Assembly (NCBI GenBank): GCA_023663385.1
Contig: JAMPHO010000001.1
Span: 809,153-873,152, forward strand
Direction: 5' to 3'
Source: Alistipes timonensis
GTDB lineage: Bacteria > Bacteroidota > Bacteroidia > Bacteroidales > Muribaculaceae
Length of the DNA: 64,000 nucleotides
This document shows, piece by piece, positions 7,256-15,569 of the stretch. The stretch's first letter is position 1. Each line of letters starts with the position of its first letter. The translations under genes and the position numbers were made by a program. Below the pieces are notes generated by a model. The model did no database searches. It saw nothing but the letters and a program-made list of their open reading frames with translations, and was not told the origin of the DNA.

Positions 7256-8386
7256 TTACAGGCGGGTGGTGACGCGGCGCACCATTTCCGGCTTCCATGT
7301 CGCGAAATCCCCGGCCTGGATATGGCGGCGGGCCTCCCCTACCAGCCACAGATAGAACGCGAGGTTGTGGATGGAGGCGATTTGCATGGCCAACAGCTCG
7401 TTGGCTATGAAGAGGTGGCGGACATACGCCTTCGAGTAGACCTGGTCGACGAAGCAGTCGCTGTCAGGGTCGAGCGGCGAGAAATCGTCGGCCCACTTCT
7501 TGTTGCGCATATTCATAATCCCCTCGCGGGTGAAAATCATACCGTTGCGCCCGTTTCGAGTAGGCATTACGCAGTCCATCATATCCACACCGCGGTCGAT
7601 CGCCTCAAGGATGTTGGCCGGGGTTCCGACCCCCATGAGGTATCGGGGCTTGTCGGCCGGGAGTATCTCGTTGACCACCTCGATCATCTCGTACATCACC
7701 TCGGCGGGCTCACCGACGGCGAGACCCCCGATGGCGTTGCCGTCGGCTCCGAGAGAGGCAACCTCGGCGGCTGACTCGCGCCTGAGGTCGGGGTAAGTGC
7801 ACCCCTGGACTATAGGGAAGAACGCCTGCGAATGGCCGTAGAGCGGCTCCGTCTCGTTGAAATGCTTCCATCCGCGGCGGAGCCACCGCAAGGTGAGGTC
7901 GAGCGACTTGCGGGCATACGCCTTGTCGGAAGTGCCCGGAGGGCACTCGTCAAGCGCCATCATAATGTCGGAGCCGATTTCGCGCTGGATGTCAACAACC
8001 TTCTCCGGGGTGAAGAGGTGCTTCGACCCGTCGATGTGGCTGCGGAACCAGGCGCCCTCCTCGGTCAGTTTGCGGTTGTCTGAAAGCGAGAATACCTGGA
8101 ATCCCCCCGAGTCGGTGAGGATCGGGCGGTCCCAGCCGCCGAATTTGTGCAGCCCTCCCGCTCGGCGCAGAATATCGGTGCCGGGACGGAGGTACAGATG
8201 GTATGTGTTGCCGAGAATAATCTGGGCCTTAATGTCGTCGCGCAGTTCGCGCATATGCACACCCTTCATGGCCCCGACGGTGCCGACGGGCATGAAGATG
8301 GGGGTTTCGATAGTGCCGTGGCCCGTGGTGATAAGGCCGGCTCTCGCCGCCGTTCCGGGCGCTGTTGCCTGTAACTGGAAATCCAT
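7256..8386 (-). CDS. tgt: tRNA-guanine transglycosylase (queuine tRNA-ribosyltransferase)
   Basis: A 376-residue TIM-barrel enzyme that swaps guanine 34 for a queuosine precursor in tRNAs with GUN anticodons. The substrate-pocket Asp92 is in TDSGGFQ. The nucleophile Asp271 is in DCVMPTRNGRNG, and the GGLAVGE loop is present. Unlike the proteobacterial enzyme, the zinc motif CxCxxC...H reads Ser309, Cys311, Asp314, His340, so two ligands are replaced; I believe this is usual in Bacteroidetes. tgt is followed by the LptF/G gene and preceded at 9 bases by a small membrane protein gene. Confidence 0.95.
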   Translation of the reverse strand: MDFQLQATAPGTAARAGLITTGHGTIETPIFMPVGTVGAMKGVHMRELRDDIKAQIILGNTYHLYLRPGTDILRRAGGLHKFGGWDRPILTDSGGFQVFSLSDNRKLTEEGAWFRSHIDGSKHLFTPEKVVDIQREIGSDIMMALDECPPGTSDKAYARKSLDLTLRWLRRGWKHFNETEPLYGHSQAFFPIVQGCTYPDLRRESAAEVASLGADGNAIGGLAVGEPAEVMYEMIEVVNEILPADKPRYLMGVGTPANILEAIDRGVDMMDCVMPTRNGRNGMIFTREGIMNMRNKKWADDFSPLDPDSDCFVDQVYSKAYVRHLFIANELLAMQIASIHNLAFYLWLVGEARRHIQAGDFATWKPEMVRRVTTRL

Positions 8387-8395
8387 AACGCGAAT

Positions 8396-8929
8396 TTACG
8401 AATTAACCTCGGGCTTGCCAAACGCCCCGGCGAGTATCGCCGCGCAACCGTCGTCGGGCAGCGCGTCGACCGGCACGAGCAGTAGCCGTTTGCCTGAGCC
8501 GAAAACAACCTCGACGAAACCGCCGTCGATCGCGAGTGAGTCAATCTCCGAAGGCGCGACGCGGCAAGGCGACGGTTCGGGTAGGTTCGTTTCGGCCCCT
8601 TCGTCGGTTGGAAGGGACAAACGCCAAATGGTTATGGAGCCGTCGGTGTCGAAGCGTACCCGTCGAGGGAATTGCGCGTCGATGGCGTCGCGGTCGGCCA
8701 TCGCGCCGACATAACCAAAGAGTATCAACACCGGGATAACCAGTAGCAGAATGGCCGCGGCCGTTATAAACCAACGGATGTCAGCGGCGACGCCGTAGAC
8801 CGCCATCGCGGCGAGGGGTATCGCCGCGAACCACCACCGCGAGATGCTTTTCAGTGCCGCGCGTTTGGCGTGGGGAGCGCTCCCGGTGCGGAACGTCTCA
8901 GTCGTTATAGGTAGTTCGAGTTTGTTCAT
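8396..8929 (-). CDS. small two-helix membrane protein
   Basis: A 177-residue protein. Two adjacent hydrophobic segments (about residues 31-50 and 53-75) anchor it. They are followed by a soluble C-terminal domain of strands with a PH-like or YcxB-like look (RRVRFDTDGSITIWRL, FVEVVFGSGKRLLLVPVDAL). The YcxB resemblance is an impression only. It is the first gene of the operon leading to tgt (9 bases) and the LptF/G permease. A TATCTTCG box at 8945-8938 on this strand may be its -7 element, though the upstream -33 match is weak. Confidence 0.65.
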   Translation of the reverse strand: MNKLELPITTETFRTGSAPHAKRAALKSISRWWFAAIPLAAMAVYGVAADIRWFITAAAILLLVIPVLILFGYVGAMADRDAIDAQFPRRVRFDTDGSITIWRLSLPTDEGAETNLPEPSPCRVAPSEIDSLAIDGGFVEVVFGSGKRLLLVPVDALPDDGCAAILAGAFGKPEVNS

Positions 8930-9012
8930 TTCCTACGCGAAGATAGCTAAACCGCGGCAATCGGTTGCCAATGATTAGTGAGTTTGTGACATTACCCCTA
9001 CCCGCTTACGCT

Positions 9013-9050
9013 ACGGCGGCGGCATCGCTGGGAAACGATACCGCCGCCGT
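9013..9050 (-). terminator. GC-rich terminator hairpin
   Basis: A perfect 10-base GC-rich stem (9013-9022 with 9041-9050) begins 19 bases past the stop of the choloylglycine hydrolase gene. There is no strong T run, so termination efficiency is uncertain. Confidence 0.55.
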
Positions 9051-9069
9051 GTTAGAGGGTGATCAGTAA

Positions 9070-10161
9070 TCAGGCTTCGCCCATAAGCTGCTTGGCCAGT
9101 TCGGGCGTCATCTCATAAAGGGGAGTGAAGCCTTTCGAGGGCTTGCAACGCTTGATGCAGTTGCCCATAAGGGGCTCTTTGGCGTTGACCACGTCGAGCT
9201 TCATTATCGGCGCGCCGGGATAGAGGTCGAACTCCTTCAGATTGAGCCAGAATATAGCCGGGGTCGAAGTAGGATGGAAGTAATATGTCACTTCCCCCTG
9301 GTCGCTTACCGAGCGCCACTGGGTTGTGGAAATTTCAGGCTGGTCGGGGGTCGAGATGCCGGTTGGTACGGCACAGTTGCCGATGATTCCGAACACGCCC
9401 GCCAACGCTTTCTCGTGGGAGCAGTCCTTCGGGAGCACGTCGACGTAGAATGACGCGCGGGCGAAACGGTCCTGGCTTCGGTTGGTGCCGGGGAGCATGT
9501 TCATACCGCCCACCGCTTTCCAGTACTCATTGATGGCGAGCTGCTTGTCGTAAGCAGGGGCGTTGGTGAGCACCTGGTACTGGTATCCCTCGTGAATCTG
9601 CAGTTCACCGTCGATGTATTCGATAATCGCGGAATAGCCGGTATTGTCGCAGATAGCCATATGGAGCGTTGTCGCCGACCCGCCCGGCATAGCCGGTGCG
9701 TTAATCTGGAACTGATTGAGTTTAAGCTGCTGGATGGCTTCCGACGTGGTCGCGAAGTTGTCGAGAATGTACGATGCCCAAAGCGAGGTCGACATATAAG
9801 GGCGCGCGTCCCCTTCCTTGGCGTAATAGGTCCCTGGAAGGTAGAGCAGGTTGCACACGAGTCCCTTCTCGTTCATACCCTCGGATACGCCGCAGTCGTA
9901 GCTCACGGCGACTACAGAGCCGTATTTCGAGGTCCAGGATATGGATTGCGCGGGTTTGTCGTAGCTATCGCGGGTGATGCCGCGGGGCATAACGTAGAGG
10001 TTTGTGGGGATCGGAGTGCGCCAGTCGAGCGTTCTGCCGGTAATCACGATTCCGCTGTCGCCAACGAAAGTCACACGGGTGCATGCGTCGGAGTTGATAG
10101 GCGTCGCGATTGCGGAAAGAGCCATTAAGCCGGCGGCTGATAATGTTCTGAATGTGTTCAT
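9070..10161 (-). CDS. secreted choloylglycine hydrolase family (bile salt or penicillin V acylase type)
   Basis: A 363-residue Ntn-hydrolase. Residues 1-26 are a signal peptide. Cleavage before Cys27 would expose the catalytic N-terminal cysteine (CTRV). The other conserved residues are present: Arg43 and Asp46 in GRTLDW, Asn97 in GMNEKGL, Asn200 in VLTNAP and Arg232 in QDRF. The family cleaves the amide of glycine- or taurine-conjugated bile acids, or penicillin V. The sequence alone does not settle which, but a gut Bacteroidales with a periplasmic copy makes bile salt hydrolase plausible. It appears to be transcribed alone between two hairpins. Confidence 0.85.
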   Translation of the reverse strand: MNTFRTLSAAGLMALSAIATPINSDACTRVTFVGDSGIVITGRTLDWRTPIPTNLYVMPRGITRDSYDKPAQSISWTSKYGSVVAVSYDCGVSEGMNEKGLVCNLLYLPGTYYAKEGDARPYMSTSLWASYILDNFATTSEAIQQLKLNQFQINAPAMPGGSATTLHMAICDNTGYSAIIEYIDGELQIHEGYQYQVLTNAPAYDKQLAINEYWKAVGGMNMLPGTNRSQDRFARASFYVDVLPKDCSHEKALAGVFGIIGNCAVPTGISTPDQPEISTTQWRSVSDQGEVTYYFHPTSTPAIFWLNLKEFDLYPGAPIMKLDVVNAKEPLMGNCIKRCKPSKGFTPLYEMTPELAKQLMGEA

Positions 10162-10221
10162 ATACGTTCGATAATTATTTTCAGTATAACATATCGGACG
10201 CGGCTATTGTTTAGATGAACG

Positions 10222-10267
10222 TTCCCCCGCGGGGCTGAGTTTCGCGATAATCAGCCCCGCGGGGGAA
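10222..10267 (-). terminator. strong GC-rich hairpin after the DUF4301 gene
   Basis: A perfect 17-base stem (10222-10238 with 10251-10267, 12-base loop) lies 32 bases past the DUF4301 stop codon on the minus strand. It separates the TPR-DUF4301 operon from the hydrolase gene. Confidence 0.7.
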
Positions 10268-10299
10268 ATGTGGTGTAGTTTTAGGCGTTTACAAGTAGC

Positions 10300-11826
10300 T
10301 TACTTGCCCGAGTGAACGGGGCGCAGAAGGTCGTTGACGGTCTTCACCGGGTTGAAAGTGGCGATGGGCACTTCGACGAAGGCGGTAAGCCAGTCGCTCA
10401 TCGCGCCGTTCCAGAGGCCGGGGAGCTCAAGAGCCTTGAGCGAGCGGCCATGGAGCGACTTCGATGAAATGAAGCCCGTTTCGGGATCGACGTACGAAGG
10501 AAGGTCGTATTTGCCCCCCTTGTAGTCGCGCACATAGCAAACGAGGTCAACCGGGTTGAAGTGGGTCGCCTTGGCCATCATATCGCGGTTCTCCTCCTTG
10601 GAGAGGTCGATCTGGGAACTTTCGAGAATCTGCAGCGACCTCGAACCGTCGGAGTTGCGGGTGATGTACGGGCCGCCGCCGGGTTCACCCTCGTTGCGCA
10701 CCATGCCGCATACGCGCATCGGGCGGTCGAGTTTCGAGCGGAGATAGTCGGCGAGTTCCTCACCCTTGAGCGCGTCGAGCTCGGGGGCGTCGAATGAAAA
10801 CTTCGAGCGGAGGAAGCCGCATATTTCGTTCAGATTCGCCTCATTGAAGGAGCGGGAATCGAGGAGGTCCATATAGGCAGCGGCTTTGTCGTGAAGCTCC
10901 ATGAGGTAGCCGGCGATGACTTTCTTGTATTGCAGTGTGGCCGCGCGCTGGTTGTCGGGCACAACGTTGTCGATGTTCTTGATGAACACTACCTCGGTGC
11001 CGATCTCGTTGAGGTTCTGGATCAGAGCGCCGTGGCCGCCGGGACGGAAAACGAGGTGGCCCTCCTCGCGGAACGGGGTGTTGTCGTCGTTGACAGCCAC
11101 GGTGTCGGTCGATGGTTTCTGCTCCGACATATCCACATGGATTTTGACACCCATACGGCTCTCGATCGCGGGCACGGCCTCGGCGAGCTTCTTCTCAAAG
11201 CCTTCGCGGTGCGAGCCGGAGACGGTGAGGTGCATGTTCACGGCTCCGTCGGCCTGGCGGGCCGACTGGGCTCCCTCCATAAGTTGTTCCTCAACCGGGG
11301 TGCGGGTACCCTCGGCGGCGTGGTGGAAGGTGAGCAGACCTTTCGGGAGGTTGCCATAGTTGAGTCCGTCCTCCTTGATGATGGCGGCGATTATCTCCTT
11401 CTGCTTCCCTTCGGCGAGAAGCTGGTCGACCGACTTGCCGTGGACGCGTTCGCACACGGCGTTGAGTTCGCCGAAGAAAGCGACGTCGTGAATCCCCTTC
11501 AGCAGCTTGTCAACATCGGAGCCTTCGGCCGCGCGTTCGTCGGCGGAATCAACGAAAGCGAAGAGCGCCTTGAACATACGCGAGGCGGCGCCGGAAGCGG
11601 GTACGAACTTGGTGACCGTGCCCCCGTCGGCGAGGAACTTGTCCCAGCGGGCCACGGCGGCTTTCTCACCCTCGGCGTCAAGCACCGTTATCCCCTCGCC
11701 GGGGCGGGCCGAGTCATATATTTTGAGGTAAGGGAAACCCGACTTGAATTGGTCGAGTTGGCTTTCAAGCTGGGTTTCGGAAATACCGCGTTTCTTCAGC
11801 AGTTCTTTGTCGTCAGTAGTTAACAT
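10300..11826 (-). CDS. DUF4301 protein, nucleotidyltransferase-like fold
   Basis: A 508-residue protein from the ATG at 11826, where DUF4301 proteins usually begin (MLTTDDKELL). A GTG at 11880 overlapping the stop of the TPR gene would add 18 Asn-rich residues and cannot be excluded. Motifs resemble UDP-sugar pyrophosphorylases: FVPASGAASRMFK as a G-rich nucleotide loop, RTPVEEQL, LTVSGSH, and FRPGGHGALIQNLNE. This suggests NTP:sugar-phosphate transfer, but no substrate is known for the family and the gene has no sugar pathway neighbours. It is the second gene after the TPR gene and ends at the 10222 hairpin. Confidence 0.85.
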   Translation of the reverse strand: MLTTDDKELLKKRGISETQLESQLDQFKSGFPYLKIYDSARPGEGITVLDAEGEKAAVARWDKFLADGGTVTKFVPASGAASRMFKALFAFVDSADERAAEGSDVDKLLKGIHDVAFFGELNAVCERVHGKSVDQLLAEGKQKEIIAAIIKEDGLNYGNLPKGLLTFHHAAEGTRTPVEEQLMEGAQSARQADGAVNMHLTVSGSHREGFEKKLAEAVPAIESRMGVKIHVDMSEQKPSTDTVAVNDDNTPFREEGHLVFRPGGHGALIQNLNEIGTEVVFIKNIDNVVPDNQRAATLQYKKVIAGYLMELHDKAAAYMDLLDSRSFNEANLNEICGFLRSKFSFDAPELDALKGEELADYLRSKLDRPMRVCGMVRNEGEPGGGPYITRNSDGSRSLQILESSQIDLSKEENRDMMAKATHFNPVDLVCYVRDYKGGKYDLPSYVDPETGFISSKSLHGRSLKALELPGLWNGAMSDWLTAFVEVPIATFNPVKTVNDLLRPVHSGK

Positions 11827-11876
11827 GGTGTTTAGTAGGTTTGTATTTTTGTTGTTGTGTGATATGTTCTGATTGT

Positions 11877-13949
11877 TCACCTGCGGGTCTTCATTCGTTT
11901 CAACAGATTATATGAGGGCACCACGCCGAGCTCGCCCGCCTTTGACAGGTCGGCGGAGCCGCGCTCGCTGTTGCCGAGCTGGAAATAAACGCAGCCGCGG
12001 TTGTAGTAGGCCTCCCCGAAATCAGGTTTCAGGGCTATGGCGTCGTTGAAGCACGCCAGGGCCGAAGTGTAGTCGCCAACCGAGGCCAGCGCCACACCTT
12101 TATTATATGCGGGATATGGCGACTCGGGGGAGAGTTTCGCCGCGGTGTCGAAGTCGGCAAGCATTTCGCGTAGTTCTGCCCGGGTATCGGCCGGGGTCCC
12201 GGCGGGCCGACCATCGGTGCCTGTCACACCCGACTGGCGGGCGTTGAACCTCGCTATGCCCCTGGCGAAGTAGGCCAGCGAGAAATCGGGCATAAGGGCT
12301 ATGGCGCTCGTGAGGTCGGCTATTTCCTGTTGGTAGTCGCGCACAGTGTGATAGTCCATCGCCCTGGAGAAATAGTCGATCGCTCTCGGCTGGTTCGAGG
12401 CGAGGTATTTGGTGGCGCGCTCGATAGAGCGGAAATGCCGCGAAGCGGTCTCAGCATCCGACGCCGGCGGGTTGGGCAGCAGCTGAAGCGCCGCCATCAG
12501 CGCGCGGGTATCGTTGATTTGCTCTATTTCGCGCATATATGCCGTGCTTTGGCGCAATTCGGTGGGCGCCGAGTAGAAACTGAGCACAAACATCGGTTCC
12601 GTCTCGATTTTCCCGTCGCGGTCCTGCACGCGTCCCCTTATGCTCTTGTTGTTGAATTCGCGGTCGAGGTCGATGTCGCTCTCCCCTTTTCTGAGAGCCG
12701 CGAACCTGCGGGCTACCGCCTCGTCAGAGAAATCGGGGGCGGTAGCCTGGCCGCCGTTACCCCCCTTGCCAGGCGAGGTTTCGGTGCCCGGTTCCCCCTT
12801 GGGCGCCTGCGCCACAAGGGTTTTAGCAAGCGCGAGCGCGCGGTTGTAGTCGCGCTCAGCCTGGGCCATCCGGCCCCGTTGCCTCAGGATGTCGCTCCGC
12901 AGGTACAGGGGCTCGGGAATTTCCGGCATGCCGTCGACAAGGCGGTCGATGTCGGCTATGGCATTGTCGAAATCATGCTTGTCGCGGTAAAGGAGCGCGC
13001 GGTTGTAGAGCGCGCGGTAATCGTCGGGGTCAGCATCGATGACGCGTGTGAAATCCTCAATGGCGCGGTCATTGTCGCGCGACTCCATACGCAGAAGGCC
13101 GCGGTTGTATATCGCGGCCATATTCATCGGGTCGAGGGTTACGGCGTAGTCATAGTCGGCCATCGCTCCCCCGAAATCGTCGAGATGGTACCTCAGGTAG
13201 GCGCGGTTCACATACAGCCCGGCCTCGCGGGGGAGGAGTCTGATGGCTTCCGACATGTCAGCCTCAGCCGCCTCGGGGTCGTTCTGCCTGATGGCGGCGC
13301 GGAGTATGTAGGCGTTGGCGGCGTTTTTGTTTAGTTGGAGCGCTTTTTCGATGTCGGCGGTGGCCCCGGCGGTGTCCGCGAGCTGTTCGAGCCTGAGTCG
13401 TGCGCGGCCTATGTATCCGTTGTCAAATCCGGGATATGCCGCGAGCAGTGTGGCGAAAGTGGCGTCGGCGCTGTCGGCCAGCTCCAGGTCCTGTTGGGCG
13501 AGCGCCTTGTTGAACAGAATGGCGCGGCTTCGAGGCGCGAGGGCGAGCGCCTTGTCGTAATCCTCGATCGCCCCGCGCACCTGCCCCTGGTTTTGCCGGG
13601 CAACACCCCTCACCTCGTAGGCGTCGGCGATGTACGGGTTGCGCTCTATGGCGTAAGCGGCGTCGGCCTCGGCCCCTCGATAATCCTCAAGGTTGAGTTT
13701 GGCTATAGCCCTGAAGAAATAGGGCTGCGCGAGATATGGCTTGGCCTGGATGGCGCGGTTGAAGTACTGGATCGACAACACATAGTCCTCGAAGTACAGG
13801 GCGTTCTGCCCCACCCTCACCATCTGTTCCGCGTTAACCTGCGCGCTTGCCGGCGCTGCCGCGCCCAAAAATAAGGACGCGGAGCAGAGGGCTTTCGCCC
13901 AAAATCGAACCGCTTGCCGGACTTTGCCGCGCTTGTTGGAGCTAAACAT
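11877..13949 (-). CDS. exported TPR-repeat protein
   Basis: A 690-residue protein. The N-terminal 36 residues form a signal peptide (basic start, then a hydrophobic core ending in PASAQ), so it acts in the periplasm or is surface-linked. From about residue 40 to 370 it has nine or ten tetratricopeptide units of the type AIYNRGLLRMESRDNDRAIEDFTRVIDADPDD. A linker around 400-480 is Gly/Thr-rich and charged. Three or four more TPRs follow (ALMPDFSLAYFARGIARFNA, ALKPDFGEAYYNRGCVYFQLG). TPR arrays mediate protein contacts; the partner is unknown. It precedes the DUF4301 gene by 50 bases. A full promoter sits almost on its ATG. Confidence 0.85.
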   Translation of the reverse strand: MFSSNKRGKVRQAVRFWAKALCSASLFLGAAAPASAQVNAEQMVRVGQNALYFEDYVLSIQYFNRAIQAKPYLAQPYFFRAIAKLNLEDYRGAEADAAYAIERNPYIADAYEVRGVARQNQGQVRGAIEDYDKALALAPRSRAILFNKALAQQDLELADSADATFATLLAAYPGFDNGYIGRARLRLEQLADTAGATADIEKALQLNKNAANAYILRAAIRQNDPEAAEADMSEAIRLLPREAGLYVNRAYLRYHLDDFGGAMADYDYAVTLDPMNMAAIYNRGLLRMESRDNDRAIEDFTRVIDADPDDYRALYNRALLYRDKHDFDNAIADIDRLVDGMPEIPEPLYLRSDILRQRGRMAQAERDYNRALALAKTLVAQAPKGEPGTETSPGKGGNGGQATAPDFSDEAVARRFAALRKGESDIDLDREFNNKSIRGRVQDRDGKIETEPMFVLSFYSAPTELRQSTAYMREIEQINDTRALMAALQLLPNPPASDAETASRHFRSIERATKYLASNQPRAIDYFSRAMDYHTVRDYQQEIADLTSAIALMPDFSLAYFARGIARFNARQSGVTGTDGRPAGTPADTRAELREMLADFDTAAKLSPESPYPAYNKGVALASVGDYTSALACFNDAIALKPDFGEAYYNRGCVYFQLGNSERGSADLSKAGELGVVPSYNLLKRMKTRR

Positions 13950-13953
13950 ACCA

Positions 13954-13985
13954 CAAATTTAAGAAATCCGCCCAATCTGTGCAAA
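13954..13985 (-). promoter_or_regulatory. promoter of the TPR gene
   Basis: On the minus strand TTTG (13985-13982), a 20-base spacer and TAAATTTG (13961-13954) match the consensus. The -7 box ends five bases before the ATG at 13949, so the transcript would be leaderless or nearly so. The rest of the gene-free stretch 13986-14201 holds nothing I recognise. Confidence 0.6.
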
Positions 13986-14201
13986 TCAGAATGCTGATTG
14001 GGGCTAACTCCACGATAAAAGGCTTGGAGGCAGTGCGGTTCTGCGAGAGGTAGTTGACCGTCGAGCCGAGTTTGAGCATAGGGCCACATAAGCGCCGGTG
14101 GCGCGGTTTATGAGTTTTCGGTTTATGAGTTTATACCGCAAAATTATGGCTATCGGTTGGGCGGTGAAGAGACAGGAATGTTTGATTAAGATTTGTTTGA
14201 A

Positions 14202-14233
14202 TTTGAAAGAATGAAAAAATATCATTAAATTTG
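14202..14233 (+). promoter_or_regulatory. promoter of the frameshifted WG-repeat gene
   Basis: TTTG (14202-14205), a 20-base spacer and TAAATTTG (14226-14233) fit the Bacteroidetes consensus, 22 bases before the ATG at 14256. Confidence 0.65.
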
Positions 14234-14255
14234 GGTTCACTAAATCAAACTGAAT

Positions 14256-15298
14256 ATGAACGCTCTACGCTATCTTATATTGGTTCTTTCTGCGATGCCG
14301 TTCTTTGCAGCATCTGCTGAAATTATACACGTTACCGGCAAGATTGTGGAGAAAGAAAATGGTGAGCCGCTTATTGCAGTATGCGTTTGCAATACATATT
14401 CAAATCGCTCTGACAGTTTCTTACCGTAACCGATTTAGACGGTAATTTTGAGGTTTACGTGCAAGAGGGGAAGTTATTGAAGTTCAATTATATATCGTTT
14501 GCTGACACCATTGTACCGGCAAAGAAGAATATGTATATTGAACTATCATACAGGTCGCTTTATGAAAATCCTGTATGGAATGTTGACGGTCTGCCAGTTG
14601 ATATAGATTGTCCTGACATTTGGTATCAAGACATCTGCGGCGACATTGGCTTAGTTGATATTTTTCTTGATTCCAATCGTGCTCTAAACAAAGATGATAT
14701 AGTTGATATATCATTAGAAAATAAAACGGTTGCGGTGCAAAACGTATTATTTCCGGGTGTCTGCGTCATAAAAACTAACCCCGTGTCAATAGGAGTGATT
14801 GTGGACGGTGAATTAAAAAAGATTGTTACCGATAAAGCCGGAAAACTATTGGGGAAACAATCGTTGATATATTTTGCCGAGAGCATAACAGCATCAGACA
14901 TCAAGATAGTAGATGTTCTTGCGATTGACGCACACAACCCAAAATACGCTTTTTGCAATCCTGTTGCAGATAAATTTCTAATTATCTGCACTGAAAACCA
15001 ATATCCTAATATCTCCCAAACCGAATATCGCCCATTTCAATATGATAATGGCGATGACTACATTTCTGATGGACGATTTAGAATTGTTGATAAAGAAGGT
15101 AAAATAGGATATGCAACCGAAGGTGGAGCGGTGATAATAACTCCGAGATACGCTTTTGGATACCCTTTTTCAAATGGAAAAGCCAAAGTTACAGATGAAG
15201 GACATCTGGCAGAGGTTGAAGGCGGCAATGGCGAATACCATTATTGGGAAAGCGATAATTGGTATTGGATTGACAAAATGGGTAATATCATTAGGTGA
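14256..15298 (+). pseudogene. frameshifted CarboxypepD-regulatory / WG-repeat protein
   Basis: ATG 14256 opens a signal peptide (LRYLILVLSAMPFFAASA) and the start of a carboxypeptidase-regulatory-like beta domain (VTGKIVEKENGEPLIAVCV), then hits TAA at 14427. The second half of that domain (TVTDLDGNFEVYV) is intact one frame back. It continues for over 280 residues to 15298 and ends in WG-type repeats (RIVDKEGKIGYATEGGAVI, then YWIDKMGNIIR). The frame change must lie between 14414 and 14429. No classic slippery heptamer is there, so this is a mutation or a sequencing error rather than programmed shifting. Repaired, it would be about 347 residues and exported. Confidence 0.75.
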
Positions 15299-15569
15299 TG
15301 AAGTGACAGGAAATGTTCCGACTGAGGGCGTTGCTGACGGTGTCGGCACGGTCGCGTCCGAGGCTGTCAGCGTAGCAGTCGCGTATGACCATCACGGAGG
15401 CATAGTATTTGCGACTGAACCAGCGGCGGCGTTTAAACGGAGTCGTTGTTAACGAAAACTTCAACCTACATTTGATTTGTGGAGGGATTAATTGTAAACG
15501 GCACAATATCCCGCGCAAAAGATACAAGAGATGTTGTAATCGCAAAAAATAATATGCCTAAGAATGGTT

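Noticed and set aside
7208..14090. Long plus-strand frames opposite lptF/G, tgt, DUF4301 and the TPR gene
   Set aside because: They are antisense shadows of GC-rich coding DNA; their products are Arg/Gly/Val-rich without motifs.
14412..14429. Programmed -1 frameshift in the WG-repeat gene
   Set aside because: The bases at the junction do not form an X-XXY-YYZ heptamer and no stem follows, so a plain mutation or sequencing error is likelier.
15291..15545. 84-codon minus-strand frame after the broken WG-repeat gene
   Set aside because: The middle part reads somewhat protein-like, but it overlaps the end of the repeat gene, has no promoter or family match, and the frame is not convincing.
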